A DNA stretch of 64,000 bases from Anaerotruncus colihominis (GCA_025146135.1 CP102255.1:2728001-2792000); one strand, 5' to 3'; counted from the first letter of the stretch, positions 41,786-51,460 are shown. Notes: generated by a model not told the origin, from the letters alone. Made by a program: numbers and translations.

Positions 41786-43810
41786 TTACTCAGCACCAGC
41801 CATACTGAAAAACTCCGCAGGCGACAGCACTGTAACGCCCAAATCCCTGGCCTTGGATAACTTGCTGCCGGCATTTTCGCCGCAGACCAGATAATCCGTC
41901 TTCTTAGACACCGAGCTGCCGGCATGGGCGCCCAGTGATTCGATCAGGTCATTGATTCCGTCCCGGGTGTAGGGTTCCACCTTGCCGGTAACTACGATAG
42001 TCTTTCCTACAAAGGGATTATCCTGCACCCTGTCTTCGCTGTGTTCTGCCACAGCAGGCTTTTGAATATTCATCATAGTCTGTAACTCCTCCCAAATACA
42101 GAAATTATCTTCTACACAGAACCAGTCGTGGATATTGTTATGCAATGTCTCCCCGAAATCCGGAAGCTGCCGAAAATCATAGCCTCCATAGACCGCATCC
42201 CGAAACTCATCCAAATCATAGTGGAACACACGACCCAATACCTTGCTGGCAGTGTTGCCGATCATAGGGATGTCCATAGAAATCAGATACCGTTCAAAGG
42301 TGGTATTCCGGCTCTGCTGGATAGCGTCCCAAAGGCGCTGCCAGGACTTTTCACCAAACCCATCCATGCGGACGATTTCAGCCCGGTAGCGGTCCAGACG
42401 GTAAATGTCCAGATAACTATGGATAAATCCCTGACCAATGAATTTTTCCAGTGTAGCCTCCGACAGCCCTTCAATTTCCATCGCCTTCTGGCTGACAAAA
42501 TGAACGAACTTCTTCAGCCGGCGTGTTTCACAGTCAGGATTATCGCAGTACAGCGTCTTGATGATGCGATCCTCGCTCTTTTCGCCCTTTCCGCTTGATT
42601 CATGGATGCGGGTAGGCTGTCCGCAGCAGGGGCAAACATGGGGAATCGTATCCGCCATAGAGAAACCGCCTCTATCCAAATTTTCCTCCACATGAGGGAT
42701 GATCATATTTCGCTTGCTTACCAGAATCCGGTTTCCAGCCATCAGTTCCAGATCCTCAATAAAGGACAGGTTGTGCAGACTGGCCCGGCTGACCTCGCAG
42801 CCATCGATTTCCACCGGTGTAAACACAGCTACCGGAGCAATCTCTCCAGTTCTGCCCGGCGTCCATTCAATGTACTGCAGCAGGCTCTCATGCAGGTCAT
42901 CTTCAAATTTATAGGCCAGACCGTCCTTATAGTGATGTCCGGTGCGGCCGCAGCTCTGGGCATAGGCGATGTCGTTAAACGAAACCACGATACCGTCAAT
43001 GGGGATATCTTTGTCAGTGGCATATTGCCTCAGCTGATAAATACCGGCTTCCACATTTTCCAATGTCAGTTTCTGCTTTGTGACCAGATACTTGCAGGGC
43101 TGGAACCCCAGCGCACGCAATTCCCTCAGCTTATCTGATTTCCGGGTCAGGTGCGGAAAGCCCTCCAGCACACCAAACGGCATGAAAACCAGCCGACGCT
43201 CCTGGCATGTCTTGGCATCCATCAGACGGATGGAACCAGCAGCCAGATTGCGGCCGTTTTTATAGGGCTTACCGCTGCTGTCCTGCAGGCTGGTCTTCAG
43301 TTCCTCAAAATCACTGGGTCTGATAAAGCCCTCACCCGTCACAACCAGTCTCTCTTTGTAGGTAATGTGGGAAGGGATACCGCTGATGGCTCGGGTGTTA
43401 TGGGTAATGATCTCCCCTTCGTCACCATCGCCACGGGTAGCCGCCTCCAGAAGTTCTCCATTCTCATAGGTCAGCTTTACAGTCAGGCCATCCAGTTTGA
43501 GCATCAGCATCACCTGCTGCTCACCCATGAAATTCAGAAGATCCATACTGCTCTTCGTCTTATCCAAAGACAACAGCGGGATCTCATGTCTGGTTTTCTC
43601 CAGCCTGCTTACCGCAGGATAGCCTACTGTCTGGGTTGGCGAATTTGCCATTTGGATTCCCGTTTCCTGTTCCAGCTCTTTCAACTCGTCAAAGAGTCTG
43701 TCATAGACCTCATCTGACACACTGGGCGCATTGCGGTTATAATACTCATCCCGATAACGGTTGAGCCGGTCATTCAATTCTCTCTGCTTTTCAAAAATAT
43801 TCCGTTCCAT
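41786..43810 (-). CDS. ligA: NAD+-dependent DNA ligase carried by the element
   Basis: 674 aa, near the usual LigA length. The N-terminal Ia domain is followed by the adenylation domain with catalytic K105 in KLDG (canonical KxDG) and ATRGDGDEG. An OB fold, a four-cysteine zinc finger (CPCC ... CDNPDC), helix-hairpin-helix repeats and a C-terminal BRCT domain (GKTIVVTGKVEPYTRDGI) complete it. It seals nicks using NAD+. Being inside the mobile element, it is probably an extra copy beside the host ligase, serving element replication or recombination. The preceding gene stops in its start codon (TAATG). Confidence 0.93.
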   Translation of the reverse strand: MERNIFEKQRELNDRLNRYRDEYYNRNAPSVSDEVYDRLFDELKELEQETGIQMANSPTQTVGYPAVSRLEKTRHEIPLLSLDKTKSSMDLLNFMGEQQVMLMLKLDGLTVKLTYENGELLEAATRGDGDEGEIITHNTRAISGIPSHITYKERLVVTGEGFIRPSDFEELKTSLQDSSGKPYKNGRNLAAGSIRLMDAKTCQERRLVFMPFGVLEGFPHLTRKSDKLRELRALGFQPCKYLVTKQKLTLENVEAGIYQLRQYATDKDIPIDGIVVSFNDIAYAQSCGRTGHHYKDGLAYKFEDDLHESLLQYIEWTPGRTGEIAPVAVFTPVEIDGCEVSRASLHNLSFIEDLELMAGNRILVSKRNMIIPHVEENLDRGGFSMADTIPHVCPCCGQPTRIHESSGKGEKSEDRIIKTLYCDNPDCETRRLKKFVHFVSQKAMEIEGLSEATLEKFIGQGFIHSYLDIYRLDRYRAEIVRMDGFGEKSWQRLWDAIQQSRNTTFERYLISMDIPMIGNTASKVLGRVFHYDLDEFRDAVYGGYDFRQLPDFGETLHNNIHDWFCVEDNFCIWEELQTMMNIQKPAVAEHSEDRVQDNPFVGKTIVVTGKVEPYTRDGINDLIESLGAHAGSSVSKKTDYLVCGENAGSKLSKARDLGVTVLSPAEFFSMAGAE

Positions 43811-44133
43811 TATGCTGCCTCCTTTTCAAGTACCCGGAAGGACATAACCAGTTCTTCTTCCGTATGCTTCTGTTCACTGTCGAAAACACTGCAAACACCG
43901 TCTGCAAACTGCCAGTGGGCGGCTCTGCCCCACCAAAGGATCGGGCCGCGGCCGCCGTTGCCTCTGTTGGCAGACGCATCCGGCTGATTCGCTACGGTAC
44001 TATAAAAGCCCTGCGTGTTTACCAGCGTAATGTTCCGTATCTGCCCAATACACTCCGGCCGACAGTGATCCAATATCTCCAACTGTGTCCCTTCCCGAAG
44101 TGTCCTGCGCAGCTGATTCAGATTTTTGATCAT
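43810..44133 (-). CDS. Small unknown protein upstream of ligA
   Basis: 107 aa; ATG after GGAAAGGAG and overlapping the previous stop (ATGA). The sequence MIKNLNQLRRTLREG, then the stretch IRNITLVNTQGFYSTVANQ and GPILWWGRAAHWQF, suggests a small beta-rich protein. No family recognised. It lies between two short genes in the element's DNA-processing operon. Confidence 0.65.
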   Translation of the reverse strand: MIKNLNQLRRTLREGTQLEILDHCRPECIGQIRNITLVNTQGFYSTVANQPDASANRGNGGRGPILWWGRAAHWQFADGVCSVFDSEQKHTEEELVMSFRVLEKEAA

Positions 44134-44387
44134 GCGATTTTCTCCTTTCCCCGCCCCACAGGGCAATCCTGCTGTGCGGTATGAAGCCCATTTCTGCCGG
44201 CTGCATACCTGCCAAAATTCAATTCATGGACAATACGCTGAATGGTGTCATCATCATTCCACGCTGCGTGAAGCGTATTCCGCTCTGGCCCGGCTCCCAC
44301 ATGGACACATACCTTTTCACTGCCAACCTGCAGCAGCACATCCTGTCGCCTGGCGCAAACCACTGCCAGATTTCCAATTTGTTTCAT
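44130..44387 (-). CDS. Small unknown protein
   Basis: 85 aa, RBS GAAGGAAGGAG. Begins MKQIGNLAVVCARRQDVLLQV; the middle has ERNTLHAAWNDDDTIQRIVHELNFG. No known domain. It is coupled by ATGA to the 107-aa gene. Confidence 0.6.
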   Translation of the reverse strand: MKQIGNLAVVCARRQDVLLQVGSEKVCVHVGAGPERNTLHAAWNDDDTIQRIVHELNFGRYAAGRNGLHTAQQDCPVGRGKEKIA

Positions 44388-44412
44388 GCTCTGCTCCTTC
44401 CTTCTTCATCAA

Positions 44413-44442
44413 TGACCGGACGCCCTCAAGGACGCCCGGCCA
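44413..44442 (-). other. Strong hairpin between pcfJ-like and 85-aa genes
   Basis: Minus strand: GGCCGGGCGTCC pairs with GGGCGTCCGGTC (wobbles) around a tight loop. No T run follows, so it is probably an RNA processing or stability element rather than a terminator. Confidence 0.45.
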
Positions 44443-44453
44443 TTCTCATTTTG

Positions 44454-46640
44454 TCACGCTGCAGCAGCCAATACCGGAGACTGGATGCTATCCGTGTTTT
44501 CCATCAGGTCTGCCATCAGCACATCCGCCAAAAGCCTTCCTGCCAAATGACCGGTATGGATGATGACACGATCCTTCTTCAACTGGATAAATTCCTTCTC
44601 ACGAAGAATCCGGCTTTCCGCAGCCAGCGCCTTGTCGCTTTCTGTCAGCCTGGCAGTAATCACCCGCTGCCACTTCTGCAGAAACTCGGTCGCCTGCTCA
44701 ATGTCCTTCTTCTGCCGATCATATTCCGTCCGTTTCTGCCTCACTGTTCCATCCGGCTCCACTTCCAGCGTGTAATAGGCATGGAAAGGATCAGCCGTTT
44801 TACGCAGAAACACCACAAAGCTTTCTCGCCGCTCAATCCGGTCCCAGTAGCGGTCACTGCTGCCTGCACAGTGATGGAGCGCACGCCCCTCGGTAATAAT
44901 GTCCAGAATACCGTCTGGCACCACTACCATGTAATCCGCATCGGCGTACTCATATTTCGCTTTGATTTCCTGACAGATGGCATTAACATGGGGGAATTTC
45001 TCCTCCATCTCCTCGGCCTGCAGTTCAATATCCTTCTCCTGACATTTGAGCACCAGATCATCGTGACGCCGCCGCAGTTTTCTGGTGCGATATACGATCT
45101 CATCATATACATTCATGTGCAATTTCTTTGCCATGGAAAGATAATCCTCCCAGGTACGCAGTACCTCATGGCTGTTTCGCCGGAAGGATGGCATCTGACG
45201 CCGTACATAGTTATAGACCTGCACCATGCTCATGCGGTCAGCAATGAACTGGACATCCCCAGGCTCAATATCCTGCTGACACATCCACAAAAGGACATTA
45301 TCCGGGATTTCCCTGCCGATGCCCTTTTCATATTGCAGCCACCGCAGCAGATCACAGCCTCCATTATGGAGTCGAAGTCGCTGAAACCTCCTGCTGTCAA
45401 GGCCCAGAGCTTTAATCAGACTCCCGGCACTATGGTTTTTGATTAGTTCGCTGACTGTTCCGCAGGAACTGAAACATTCCTTGGTAAGCTTCGGCAGGTT
45501 CACCTTGCTGATCTGTTCCATTTGAGGTATCCGTTCGAGCACAGCCAGATATTTTTCCGGATCAACGCTTTTCTGCTTCCGAATCCAGTTGACGAGCCCT
45601 GTGCATCGAAGTTCCTGCTGTTCCAAAGTTGGCAGTGTTTTGCCATAAACCCGTCCATCATGCGAACCAGACCAACTATAAGAACAGGGGCTTCCGGAAA
45701 TCCAGCGCATATTTCGCTGTTTATACAGACCCCAATAGTAGGTTCTTGGTTTTCTTTCCCGGTCATAAATCGTGCGCCGGATTTCCTGACAATAAAGCTT
45801 GGAGTTTGGAAGGCTTTCTTTCCCATATGTCCGGTCAGCCTGAAATTCACGAACTACAAAGCCGTCTTTGCATCGCTGGATCAGGTAGGCAAAATGTTTT
45901 TCTGTCTGCATATACCCCGCTCGTCCATAGGCTTTGAATACTACCGGATGCCGGCAGCAAATACAGCGGCCCTGTTGATTGTGATGTGGATGTACTTTGA
46001 TCGGCACTTCCTTTTCGCAGTAGGTACAGTAACCTGTTTTGGCGCCGCCCTTTTTATAGTGGTAGTAAATGTAATTTTGCCGAATGGCAACCTTATCCAC
46101 CCAGCGGCTCCAGTCCTTTGGAAGCTCCGGCACCTGTTCCATATCCTTATCCCATGGGTCAGTTTCCCGCCGGTGCCGCTGTTCGAGCTGTTCATCACGC
46201 ACATCCCGCTGAAACTGCCGGATTGCCTCTACCGCTTTTTTATTGATGTTCAGATATGCCTGTATAGATGTCTCATCTTCATCGCTGATCCAGTAGGCTT
46301 TGGTATACCAGTATTGCCGCTTCCAGTCCAGTCTGTCCAGCTTGGATTCGCTCCATTTCTGTATCAGGCTGTTATAGGTAATAAACTGCCGCTTTTCTTT
46401 ATCCAGATACACTTCATAGGCCGGATTACTCCCATCCAGGCGAAGATGCTCCGGGAAAAAGAAAGCCACCTTCAATATCCCATCCTGTTTGATACATCTT
46501 AGATAGGTATAATACTCACAGACTTCCCGAACATATCCGTAGTCAGTTTTTTCCTTTCTTGGCAGGTCTGAAGTCGCGATTTGCTTCATTTCATCCGTCG
46601 CTGTCAGCTTGGGAAGTGCCATCAGGGCTCTTTTTTTCAT
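44454..46640 (-). CDS. PcfJ-like protein of conjugative elements
   Basis: 728 aa. A four-cysteine zinc ribbon near residues 210-240 (CTYCEKEV ... GRCICCRHP) is followed by a long helical part. The C-terminal PcfJ signature is EGRALHHCAGSSDRYW, then VVFLRK, YYTLEV and DGTVRQKRTEYDRQ. PcfJ is named from the pCF10 conjugation region of Enterococcus and occurs in many conjugative elements. Its role is not known in detail. A PcfK-like gene lies two genes upstream, the usual pairing. Confidence 0.85.
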   Translation of the reverse strand: MKKRALMALPKLTATDEMKQIATSDLPRKEKTDYGYVREVCEYYTYLRCIKQDGILKVAFFFPEHLRLDGSNPAYEVYLDKEKRQFITYNSLIQKWSESKLDRLDWKRQYWYTKAYWISDEDETSIQAYLNINKKAVEAIRQFQRDVRDEQLEQRHRRETDPWDKDMEQVPELPKDWSRWVDKVAIRQNYIYYHYKKGGAKTGYCTYCEKEVPIKVHPHHNQQGRCICCRHPVVFKAYGRAGYMQTEKHFAYLIQRCKDGFVVREFQADRTYGKESLPNSKLYCQEIRRTIYDRERKPRTYYWGLYKQRNMRWISGSPCSYSWSGSHDGRVYGKTLPTLEQQELRCTGLVNWIRKQKSVDPEKYLAVLERIPQMEQISKVNLPKLTKECFSSCGTVSELIKNHSAGSLIKALGLDSRRFQRLRLHNGGCDLLRWLQYEKGIGREIPDNVLLWMCQQDIEPGDVQFIADRMSMVQVYNYVRRQMPSFRRNSHEVLRTWEDYLSMAKKLHMNVYDEIVYRTRKLRRRHDDLVLKCQEKDIELQAEEMEEKFPHVNAICQEIKAKYEYADADYMVVVPDGILDIITEGRALHHCAGSSDRYWDRIERRESFVVFLRKTADPFHAYYTLEVEPDGTVRQKRTEYDRQKKDIEQATEFLQKWQRVITARLTESDKALAAESRILREKEFIQLKKDRVIIHTGHLAGRLLADVLMADLMENTDSIQSPVLAAAA

Positions 46641-46641
46641 C

Positions 46642-47184
46642 TCAATTCACCATCCTCTTTGTCAAATCTACGCTATACCACACATCAGGCAGTAATGTAA
46701 CGCCGTCAATCCGGCCCACTGCAACCTGTACGATACTTTCCGAATCCGGTGCTTCCTTCGCAAAAGCAAGGATGTCTCCCAGTCTGCCGGTGGCAACGGG
46801 GTCTTTACCCCGTACCACCGCATAGCCGCAGTTCGCCATTGCCCGGTTGGCTGCCACATGGGAGCTCCACACCCTGCGCGGATGATCTGCCATGTAGGCC
46901 AAACCATGTAAAAACAGCTCCTCTTTGGTGAGCCGCTTAATCACAGTCAGCTCCGTACAGGCGATTTTGGAGTCATGCTCATCTTCATCGATGTCGCCGC
47001 CGGCGTTGACAATATAATATTCCGAATGCTCCAGGCTGGAATAATAACTAAGGCAGTCCAGCGGGTCTTCCGCGCAGTGAAATCCATTTTCCCTGCAATT
47101 TGCTTTTTCAGTCGTATTGAGCCCCATCACAAACTGATAGCCACGGCATATCAGCCCGGGGCGAAAACCCTTATAAGCAATCAT
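46642..47184 (-). CDS. DUF7666-like protein
   Basis: 180 aa, RBS AAAGGAGG. The start YKGFRPGLICRGYQF, then ENGFHCAEDPLDCLSYY and DEHDSKIACTEL match, from memory, the DUF7666 pattern found in phage and element proteins (KGF ... GFHACENPLD ... DSKIA). The C-terminal half (DHPRRVWSSHVAANRAM) is different. No catalytic motif. It lies between pcfK-like and pcfJ-like genes with 1-base spacing to the latter. Confidence 0.7.
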   Translation of the reverse strand: MIAYKGFRPGLICRGYQFVMGLNTTEKANCRENGFHCAEDPLDCLSYYSSLEHSEYYIVNAGGDIDEDEHDSKIACTELTVIKRLTKEELFLHGLAYMADHPRRVWSSHVAANRAMANCGYAVVRGKDPVATGRLGDILAFAKEAPDSESIVQVAVGRIDGVTLLPDVWYSVDLTKRMVN

Positions 47185-47209
47185 TCTTCATTTTTCCTCC
47201 TTTGCCGGC

Positions 47210-48130
47210 TCAGCCTGCCTTTGCCATCCCAAAATCCAGCAGCGACATCTGCCCATCCTGAGAAGGCTTTTTTTCCTCCTGCTTGGGTGCCGCCTTGGGT
47301 TCCGTCTTTTTCTTCTCTGCCGCCTTCTTGGGTTTGCTCTTTGCAGAGGACTTCCCAGCATACGGCTTGGGAACAAACTTCTCCTCATCCTCATGGTCTT
47401 CCTTGGCATCAGGGTCACGGAAATAATCTTCTGCCCACTGATAGCACATATCATCCGGCACATCGCAGCCATATGTCTGCTGTCCGGGACCAGGGTGGGT
47501 TCCGCTTGCTTTTAGTTCATCCTGCACATAATCCCATGCCTTTCGGTTGATGTACTGGAAACAGCGGATCATGTTCTTTTTCGGATGCATCGTCAGACGG
47601 GCAAACGCCGTATCTTCCATACAGAGCATCTGGATATGCTCGGACACACATTCCTTCATATTTCGCCGTGTCAGTTTTTCCACATCGGTACTCACCCTCT
47701 GGGTAGAGGCCGCGATTACTTCTTCATCACTCATCGCTTCCAGACGGGCGATCTGCTCCTGCTCCGCGGCTTTCTTCGCCTGCTGTTTGGCGTCAAATTC
47801 CGCTTTGCGCTGGGCTTCAGCCGCCTCATGCTCCGCACGCTTTTTTTCTTCATCTTCTGCGGCGGGCGGTTGTGCCGAATTCCCCTCCTCAGCAGACTTC
47901 TCTTCCCCATCAGACGCTACTTCATCCACAGGTTCTTCCTCTGCATCAGCCGAAGCAGTCTCACCGGCAGAAACCGAAGCCGCCGATACTGGGACAGTGT
48001 CTGTACCTACAGGCGGCACAGGCAAAGATTCCATCTCCTCCAGCTCAAAGGCTTCATCATCCTCAAAGGCTGCAGACGAATCGAACATACTGTTTTGCTG
48101 CTCCATTACTATTTCTGAAAAAACACCCAT
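47210..48130 (-). CDS. PcfK-like protein
   Basis: 306 aa; start after GAAAGGAG. The N-terminal ~150 residues are acidic, low-complexity and Ala/Glu-rich. The middle domain (RRNMKECVSEHIQMLC, MHPKKNMIRCFQYINRKAWDYV, then CYQWAEDYFRD) is the PcfK fold. A basic Lys/Ala/Pro linker leads to a terminal QMSLLDFG motif, a short tail often found in replication and recombination proteins. It is probably an accessory DNA-processing factor next to PcfJ. Confidence 0.8.
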   Translation of the reverse strand: MGVFSEIVMEQQNSMFDSSAAFEDDEAFELEEMESLPVPPVGTDTVPVSAASVSAGETASADAEEEPVDEVASDGEEKSAEEGNSAQPPAAEDEEKKRAEHEAAEAQRKAEFDAKQQAKKAAEQEQIARLEAMSDEEVIAASTQRVSTDVEKLTRRNMKECVSEHIQMLCMEDTAFARLTMHPKKNMIRCFQYINRKAWDYVQDELKASGTHPGPGQQTYGCDVPDDMCYQWAEDYFRDPDAKEDHEDEEKFVPKPYAGKSSAKSKPKKAAEKKKTEPKAAPKQEEKKPSQDGQMSLLDFGMAKAG

Positions 48131-48152
48131 TGTAAAATCTCCTTTCGCAAAA

Positions 48153-48196
48153 AATGGCATGGAGCAGGCCGTTATGACCCTTTCCATGCCATTGTG
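48153..48196 (-). terminator. Intra-operon terminator before the pcfK-like gene
   Basis: Minus strand: ATGGCATGGA pairs with TCCATGCCAT, followed by TTTTTT and at once by the pcfK ribosome site. It should attenuate expression of the downstream half. Confidence 0.75.
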
Positions 48197-48202
48197 TGTT
48201 GC

Positions 48203-48451
48203 TCACAGCACATATAAAAGTGTGCTGAAGCTGTCAAAACAGTAGCAGACCACGCCAGTATACTGCCTTGACCATTCCTTGATTTTGTCCTGCACCTCCT
48301 GCGCAGTCTTTTGATTGCTCATATTCCAGGGTGGAGGTACCGTTACGGTAAAGTAGCCATTCTCCAGACAACTTCTGACATCTACCGGAAGATTGGAACA
48401 CTGCTCATACAGTGCTGTAATCTGGCTTTTCTTCTTTTCTGCAATACGCAT
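48203..48451 (-). CDS. Small unknown protein
   Basis: 82 aa, preceded by GGGATAGGGG. It starts MRIAEKKKSQITALYEQC; the middle YFTVTVPPPWNMSNQKTAQEVQDKIKEW is polar and the end hydrophobic. No domain recognised. It lies between the primase gene and a terminator. Confidence 0.6.
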   Translation of the reverse strand: MRIAEKKKSQITALYEQCSNLPVDVRSCLENGYFTVTVPPPWNMSNQKTAQEVQDKIKEWSRQYTGVVCYCFDSFSTLLYVL

Positions 48452-48466
48452 CTGACCCCTATCCCT

Positions 48467-50260
48467 TCATTCCTGTTTTTGAGCAGGCTCCGGAAGTCTT
48501 TTACACAAGAATGGGGAGAAGCGTACCGGCGCAAAATCCCGGCAGTCATTCACATAGAAGTATGTGCGTTTGCCTTGGCAGTCCAGTTCCACCACATCAG
48601 ATGGAGCCAACGGACGACCTCTGTAATCTTCCGGCAAATGCTCATTAAAGTCCAGGAACAGGCGCCCCAGCACTTCCATGTCATTCTGCCCCTTTGGGCA
48701 ACAGACCTCTGCGCTCCATACCGTCTGATAGGCGGCGGCAGGCGGCTGTTCATATCCAGCCTTATGTAGCGCATCCAGTCGCTTGAATGCGAATGGTACT
48801 GTCTGTGTCTCACTTAGGCAAAGCTGGTAAATGCAAAACCTCCGGAAAACTCTCTGGCTGTCCAGAATATCCTTCAGCGCCCGATTGCCCTGAGCAAGAA
48901 ATATCTGATACTCTTCCTTTGTAAGCCCCAGATACTCTGTCAGGTCCAAATCTTTCTCCGCTCTGGTGTGCCAAAGCTCGACGCAGCCATCTATATAGGT
49001 AAAGTCACACTTACCGCACAGATATTGCTGCTTAAAATTCATTCTCTGCACCTCCTTTTCCTTCTGTTCTTTCTCCCGAAGGGCAAGCTGCCAATCATCA
49101 AACCCTTTATAATTCGGATTCCAGGTCAGCTGACGACATGCCATTCCATTTTTCCGGGCCATCAGATAGATCTTAGATGCCCCGTTGGAGGTCATTTGGT
49201 TACTGTACTTATCCATATCATGAGCCTCAATGATCTCCTCAGTGCCATTCTGTGCCAGCAGTGCAAACAGCGTATCCAACTGGCTTGTGTTGTTTGCGCC
49301 GGCAATCGCCGCAAAAGTCCGGTTTGTCAGGCAGTGCGAGATGTCTGCTTTCAGCAGTCCCTCAATGACATAGACCACCCGAGCAGATGGATTGCCGATA
49401 AAATGTACCGGGCTCCCGGATGTGACACCCATATTTTTGGACGAGGACGAAAACCAGATGTATTTGGCTCCTGACTTATCCGGTGGATCATCTTTTTGCT
49501 TGAGCGGACTATCCAAAAGTATCTGCAGGCCATGTATCATACCGTCGTATCCCACAGCCGGAATCAAAATCCCTGCGTTTTTTCGGTAGAAGTTCATGGT
49601 CCAGCGCCCGCTGTCATCCAGATAAAAGCCGGGCACCCCCTCCACCTTGCATCCCTGTTTCATCAGCCGCTCGGTAATGGAGCGGCAAAGGAATGGGGGT
49701 GGAGTACTCTTGAACCCAATCCGGTCGATCTGTTCATCCGACAGTCCCCGTTTTGGGGAGTGCAGATGGTTGCGGTGGGCAGGCTGAAGAGGCAGCATAG
49801 CGAGCAGCAGCGAAAGCGTTTGATGAATTTCCTGTCCGCTGGCCCGTTCTGCTTGCTGCACTGTTTTTAGTTCGCCCCTCCTCTCATATCCCGCAAGGTC
49901 GGTCTGAGTCCCCGAAACCGGGGACCCAGTGCCAGCCTGCTGGTTTCCTGCCATCTCATATCCAGAGTTCGGCCGTTCCCTGTGAAAATCGTTGCACAGG
50001 GCTTCTCCTATTTCCCAATACGCATCGGATGTAGTCGTATTGTTTAGCCGCGCATAAAGCGCAAGCATACCGCCATGCTCATCACAATAATTGCACCGCC
50101 AGACATTTTTGACGAAATTCACATTCATCTTACCGCGGCGGTCACCACAAAACGGGCAATCCACATATACACTGTTTGCCTGTCGGCGTCTGATTCGTAG
50201 ATGTAGAAGTTCCACTACATCCATAATACCGAACGGAAAATCTCCTGGATATGAGTCCAT
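48467..50260 (-). CDS. DnaG-like primase with CHC2 zinc finger and Toprim domain
   Basis: 597 aa; ATG after GAAGGGAGGG. The N-terminal zinc motif CPFC (residues ~35-38) to CNYC (~57-60) is the CHC2 type of primases. The middle contains a Toprim-like region, VVYVIEGLLKADI near 270 and EEIIEAHDMDKYS near 320 (acidic residues for metal). The C-terminal ~200 residues are element-specific. It likely makes primers for element DNA after transfer or in autonomous replication. Part of the DNA-processing operon. Confidence 0.87.
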   Translation of the reverse strand: MDSYPGDFPFGIMDVVELLHLRIRRRQANSVYVDCPFCGDRRGKMNVNFVKNVWRCNYCDEHGGMLALYARLNNTTTSDAYWEIGEALCNDFHRERPNSGYEMAGNQQAGTGSPVSGTQTDLAGYERRGELKTVQQAERASGQEIHQTLSLLLAMLPLQPAHRNHLHSPKRGLSDEQIDRIGFKSTPPPFLCRSITERLMKQGCKVEGVPGFYLDDSGRWTMNFYRKNAGILIPAVGYDGMIHGLQILLDSPLKQKDDPPDKSGAKYIWFSSSSKNMGVTSGSPVHFIGNPSARVVYVIEGLLKADISHCLTNRTFAAIAGANNTSQLDTLFALLAQNGTEEIIEAHDMDKYSNQMTSNGASKIYLMARKNGMACRQLTWNPNYKGFDDWQLALREKEQKEKEVQRMNFKQQYLCGKCDFTYIDGCVELWHTRAEKDLDLTEYLGLTKEEYQIFLAQGNRALKDILDSQRVFRRFCIYQLCLSETQTVPFAFKRLDALHKAGYEQPPAAAYQTVWSAEVCCPKGQNDMEVLGRLFLDFNEHLPEDYRGRPLAPSDVVELDCQGKRTYFYVNDCRDFAPVRFSPFLCKRLPEPAQKQE

Positions 50261-50302
50261 CTGTTCTCCCTCCCTTCTTGGCCCCATAGATGGGGCTGCT
50301 TA

Positions 50303-51460
50303 TCATCCGGCTTTCTGTGCGGCCATACCATCGAGCATGATCTGCGCCGCAGCACGAACGATATTGTTGGTGCTCTTGTTGCCGGGGGTGAGGTAGAATT
50401 TCAGACTCACCGGACGCTCCTTGGCAACTGTTGCCATGGTCTTTCCTTTGCTCAGACCGCTATCCACCACCACATTCTGCGCTTCTTCAAAGGTCATTAC
50501 CTTCAAGATGTCTTCTACCGGAGTGCTCTCCGTATAAGAAGGCGCCATAGGCTGATCGGGTGCTTCCTGTTGGACAACAGGCGCCACAGGCAGTTCTTCC
50601 GGTTCATCCGATTGGAATACGGAGGCGGTCGGCTGCTCAGACACATCATCCTGTTTTGGACTGCTATCCAATGTAACCTCGCGGCTCGGTACCGGCAGCT
50701 CCATATTGGAAGCATTCTCCTCTACCTTGCCGGCAGGCAGTGTATCCATATTCTCCTTCTCTTCTGCAACCATCTGTTGGACAACTGGCTGTACCGGAGA
50801 AACCGGGGACTGTTCATTCTGAACCGGCTTTGCCGCAGGTTTCTGAATAGGCGCCGGACGAGCAGGCGTATTACGGCCCTCTACGGCGTTCTGAGGCGCT
50901 CTTTCCGGCCGGGCATGAACTTCCCCACCAGATTGCCGCAGCGCCGCTCCAGGGGCTTCTACGGGCCTCTGCGCCGCATTTGGCATCGGTTGCCGGATAG
51001 GAGCCGTCCCGGAAAGCGGAATACTGCTTCCAAACACCTTGCCCGTACTGTCAACAGCAACATCGGCAAACTGCAGACCGAAACCGGCATCCGACAGCGC
51101 AGCACTCAATGCCTCATCCTGGGCAGCCTGTACATAGTCAGTACCTTCTTCTGCACTATGCTGCGAGATGTAACTGCTGATGGGCTCTGCATCACTGCGG
51201 TCCAGATAGACTCTGGCCTCCATAATCGCAAGCTGTTCCGTGATTCGCAGGGTAGTCAGTTTCATGCGGCCCTGTGGGTGACGCAGACGGAACCACAGTT
51301 TCTGATAAGGCAATTCCAACTGCAGCATTTCCTCATTGGTCTTTCTGGATACCTTATGGCGCAGAAATTTGAGCGGGTCAAAGCCCGGCACCTTGTTCAG
51401 TTCTGCCACTGCCGGAATTGTTTTGTACATCATAGGCATCGGATTACTTTTTTCGTTCAT
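50303..51460 (-). CDS. Unknown protein, candidate single-strand annealing factor
   Basis: 385 aa, RBS AAAGGAG. Residues ~20-150 form a compact domain (LQLELPYQKLWFRLRHPQGRM, YVQAAQDEALSAALSDAGFGLQF) resembling in layout the Rad52/RecT-like annealing proteins. A Pro/Ala-rich linker (~170-315) follows. The last ~60 residues (SGLSKGKTMATVAKERPVSLKFYL) recall the small C-terminal domain of ExoX-like proteins. Its place next to a YqaJ nuclease and RecD2 helicase is where an annealing partner is expected. Identity is inference. Confidence 0.6.
   Translation of the reverse strand: MNEKSNPMPMMYKTIPAVAELNKVPGFDPLKFLRHKVSRKTNEEMLQLELPYQKLWFRLRHPQGRMKLTTLRITEQLAIMEARVYLDRSDAEPISSYISQHSAEEGTDYVQAAQDEALSAALSDAGFGLQFADVAVDSTGKVFGSSIPLSGTAPIRQPMPNAAQRPVEAPGAALRQSGGEVHARPERAPQNAVEGRNTPARPAPIQKPAAKPVQNEQSPVSPVQPVVQQMVAEEKENMDTLPAGKVEENASNMELPVPSREVTLDSSPKQDDVSEQPTASVFQSDEPEELPVAPVVQQEAPDQPMAPSYTESTPVEDILKVMTFEEAQNVVVDSGLSKGKTMATVAKERPVSLKFYLTPGNKSTNNIVRAAAQIMLDGMAAQKAG

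Noticed and set aside
44181..46502. Plus-strand frames of 421 and 326 codons opposite the pcfJ-like gene
   Set aside because: They are shadows of the PcfJ-like coding strand, without RBS or known motifs.
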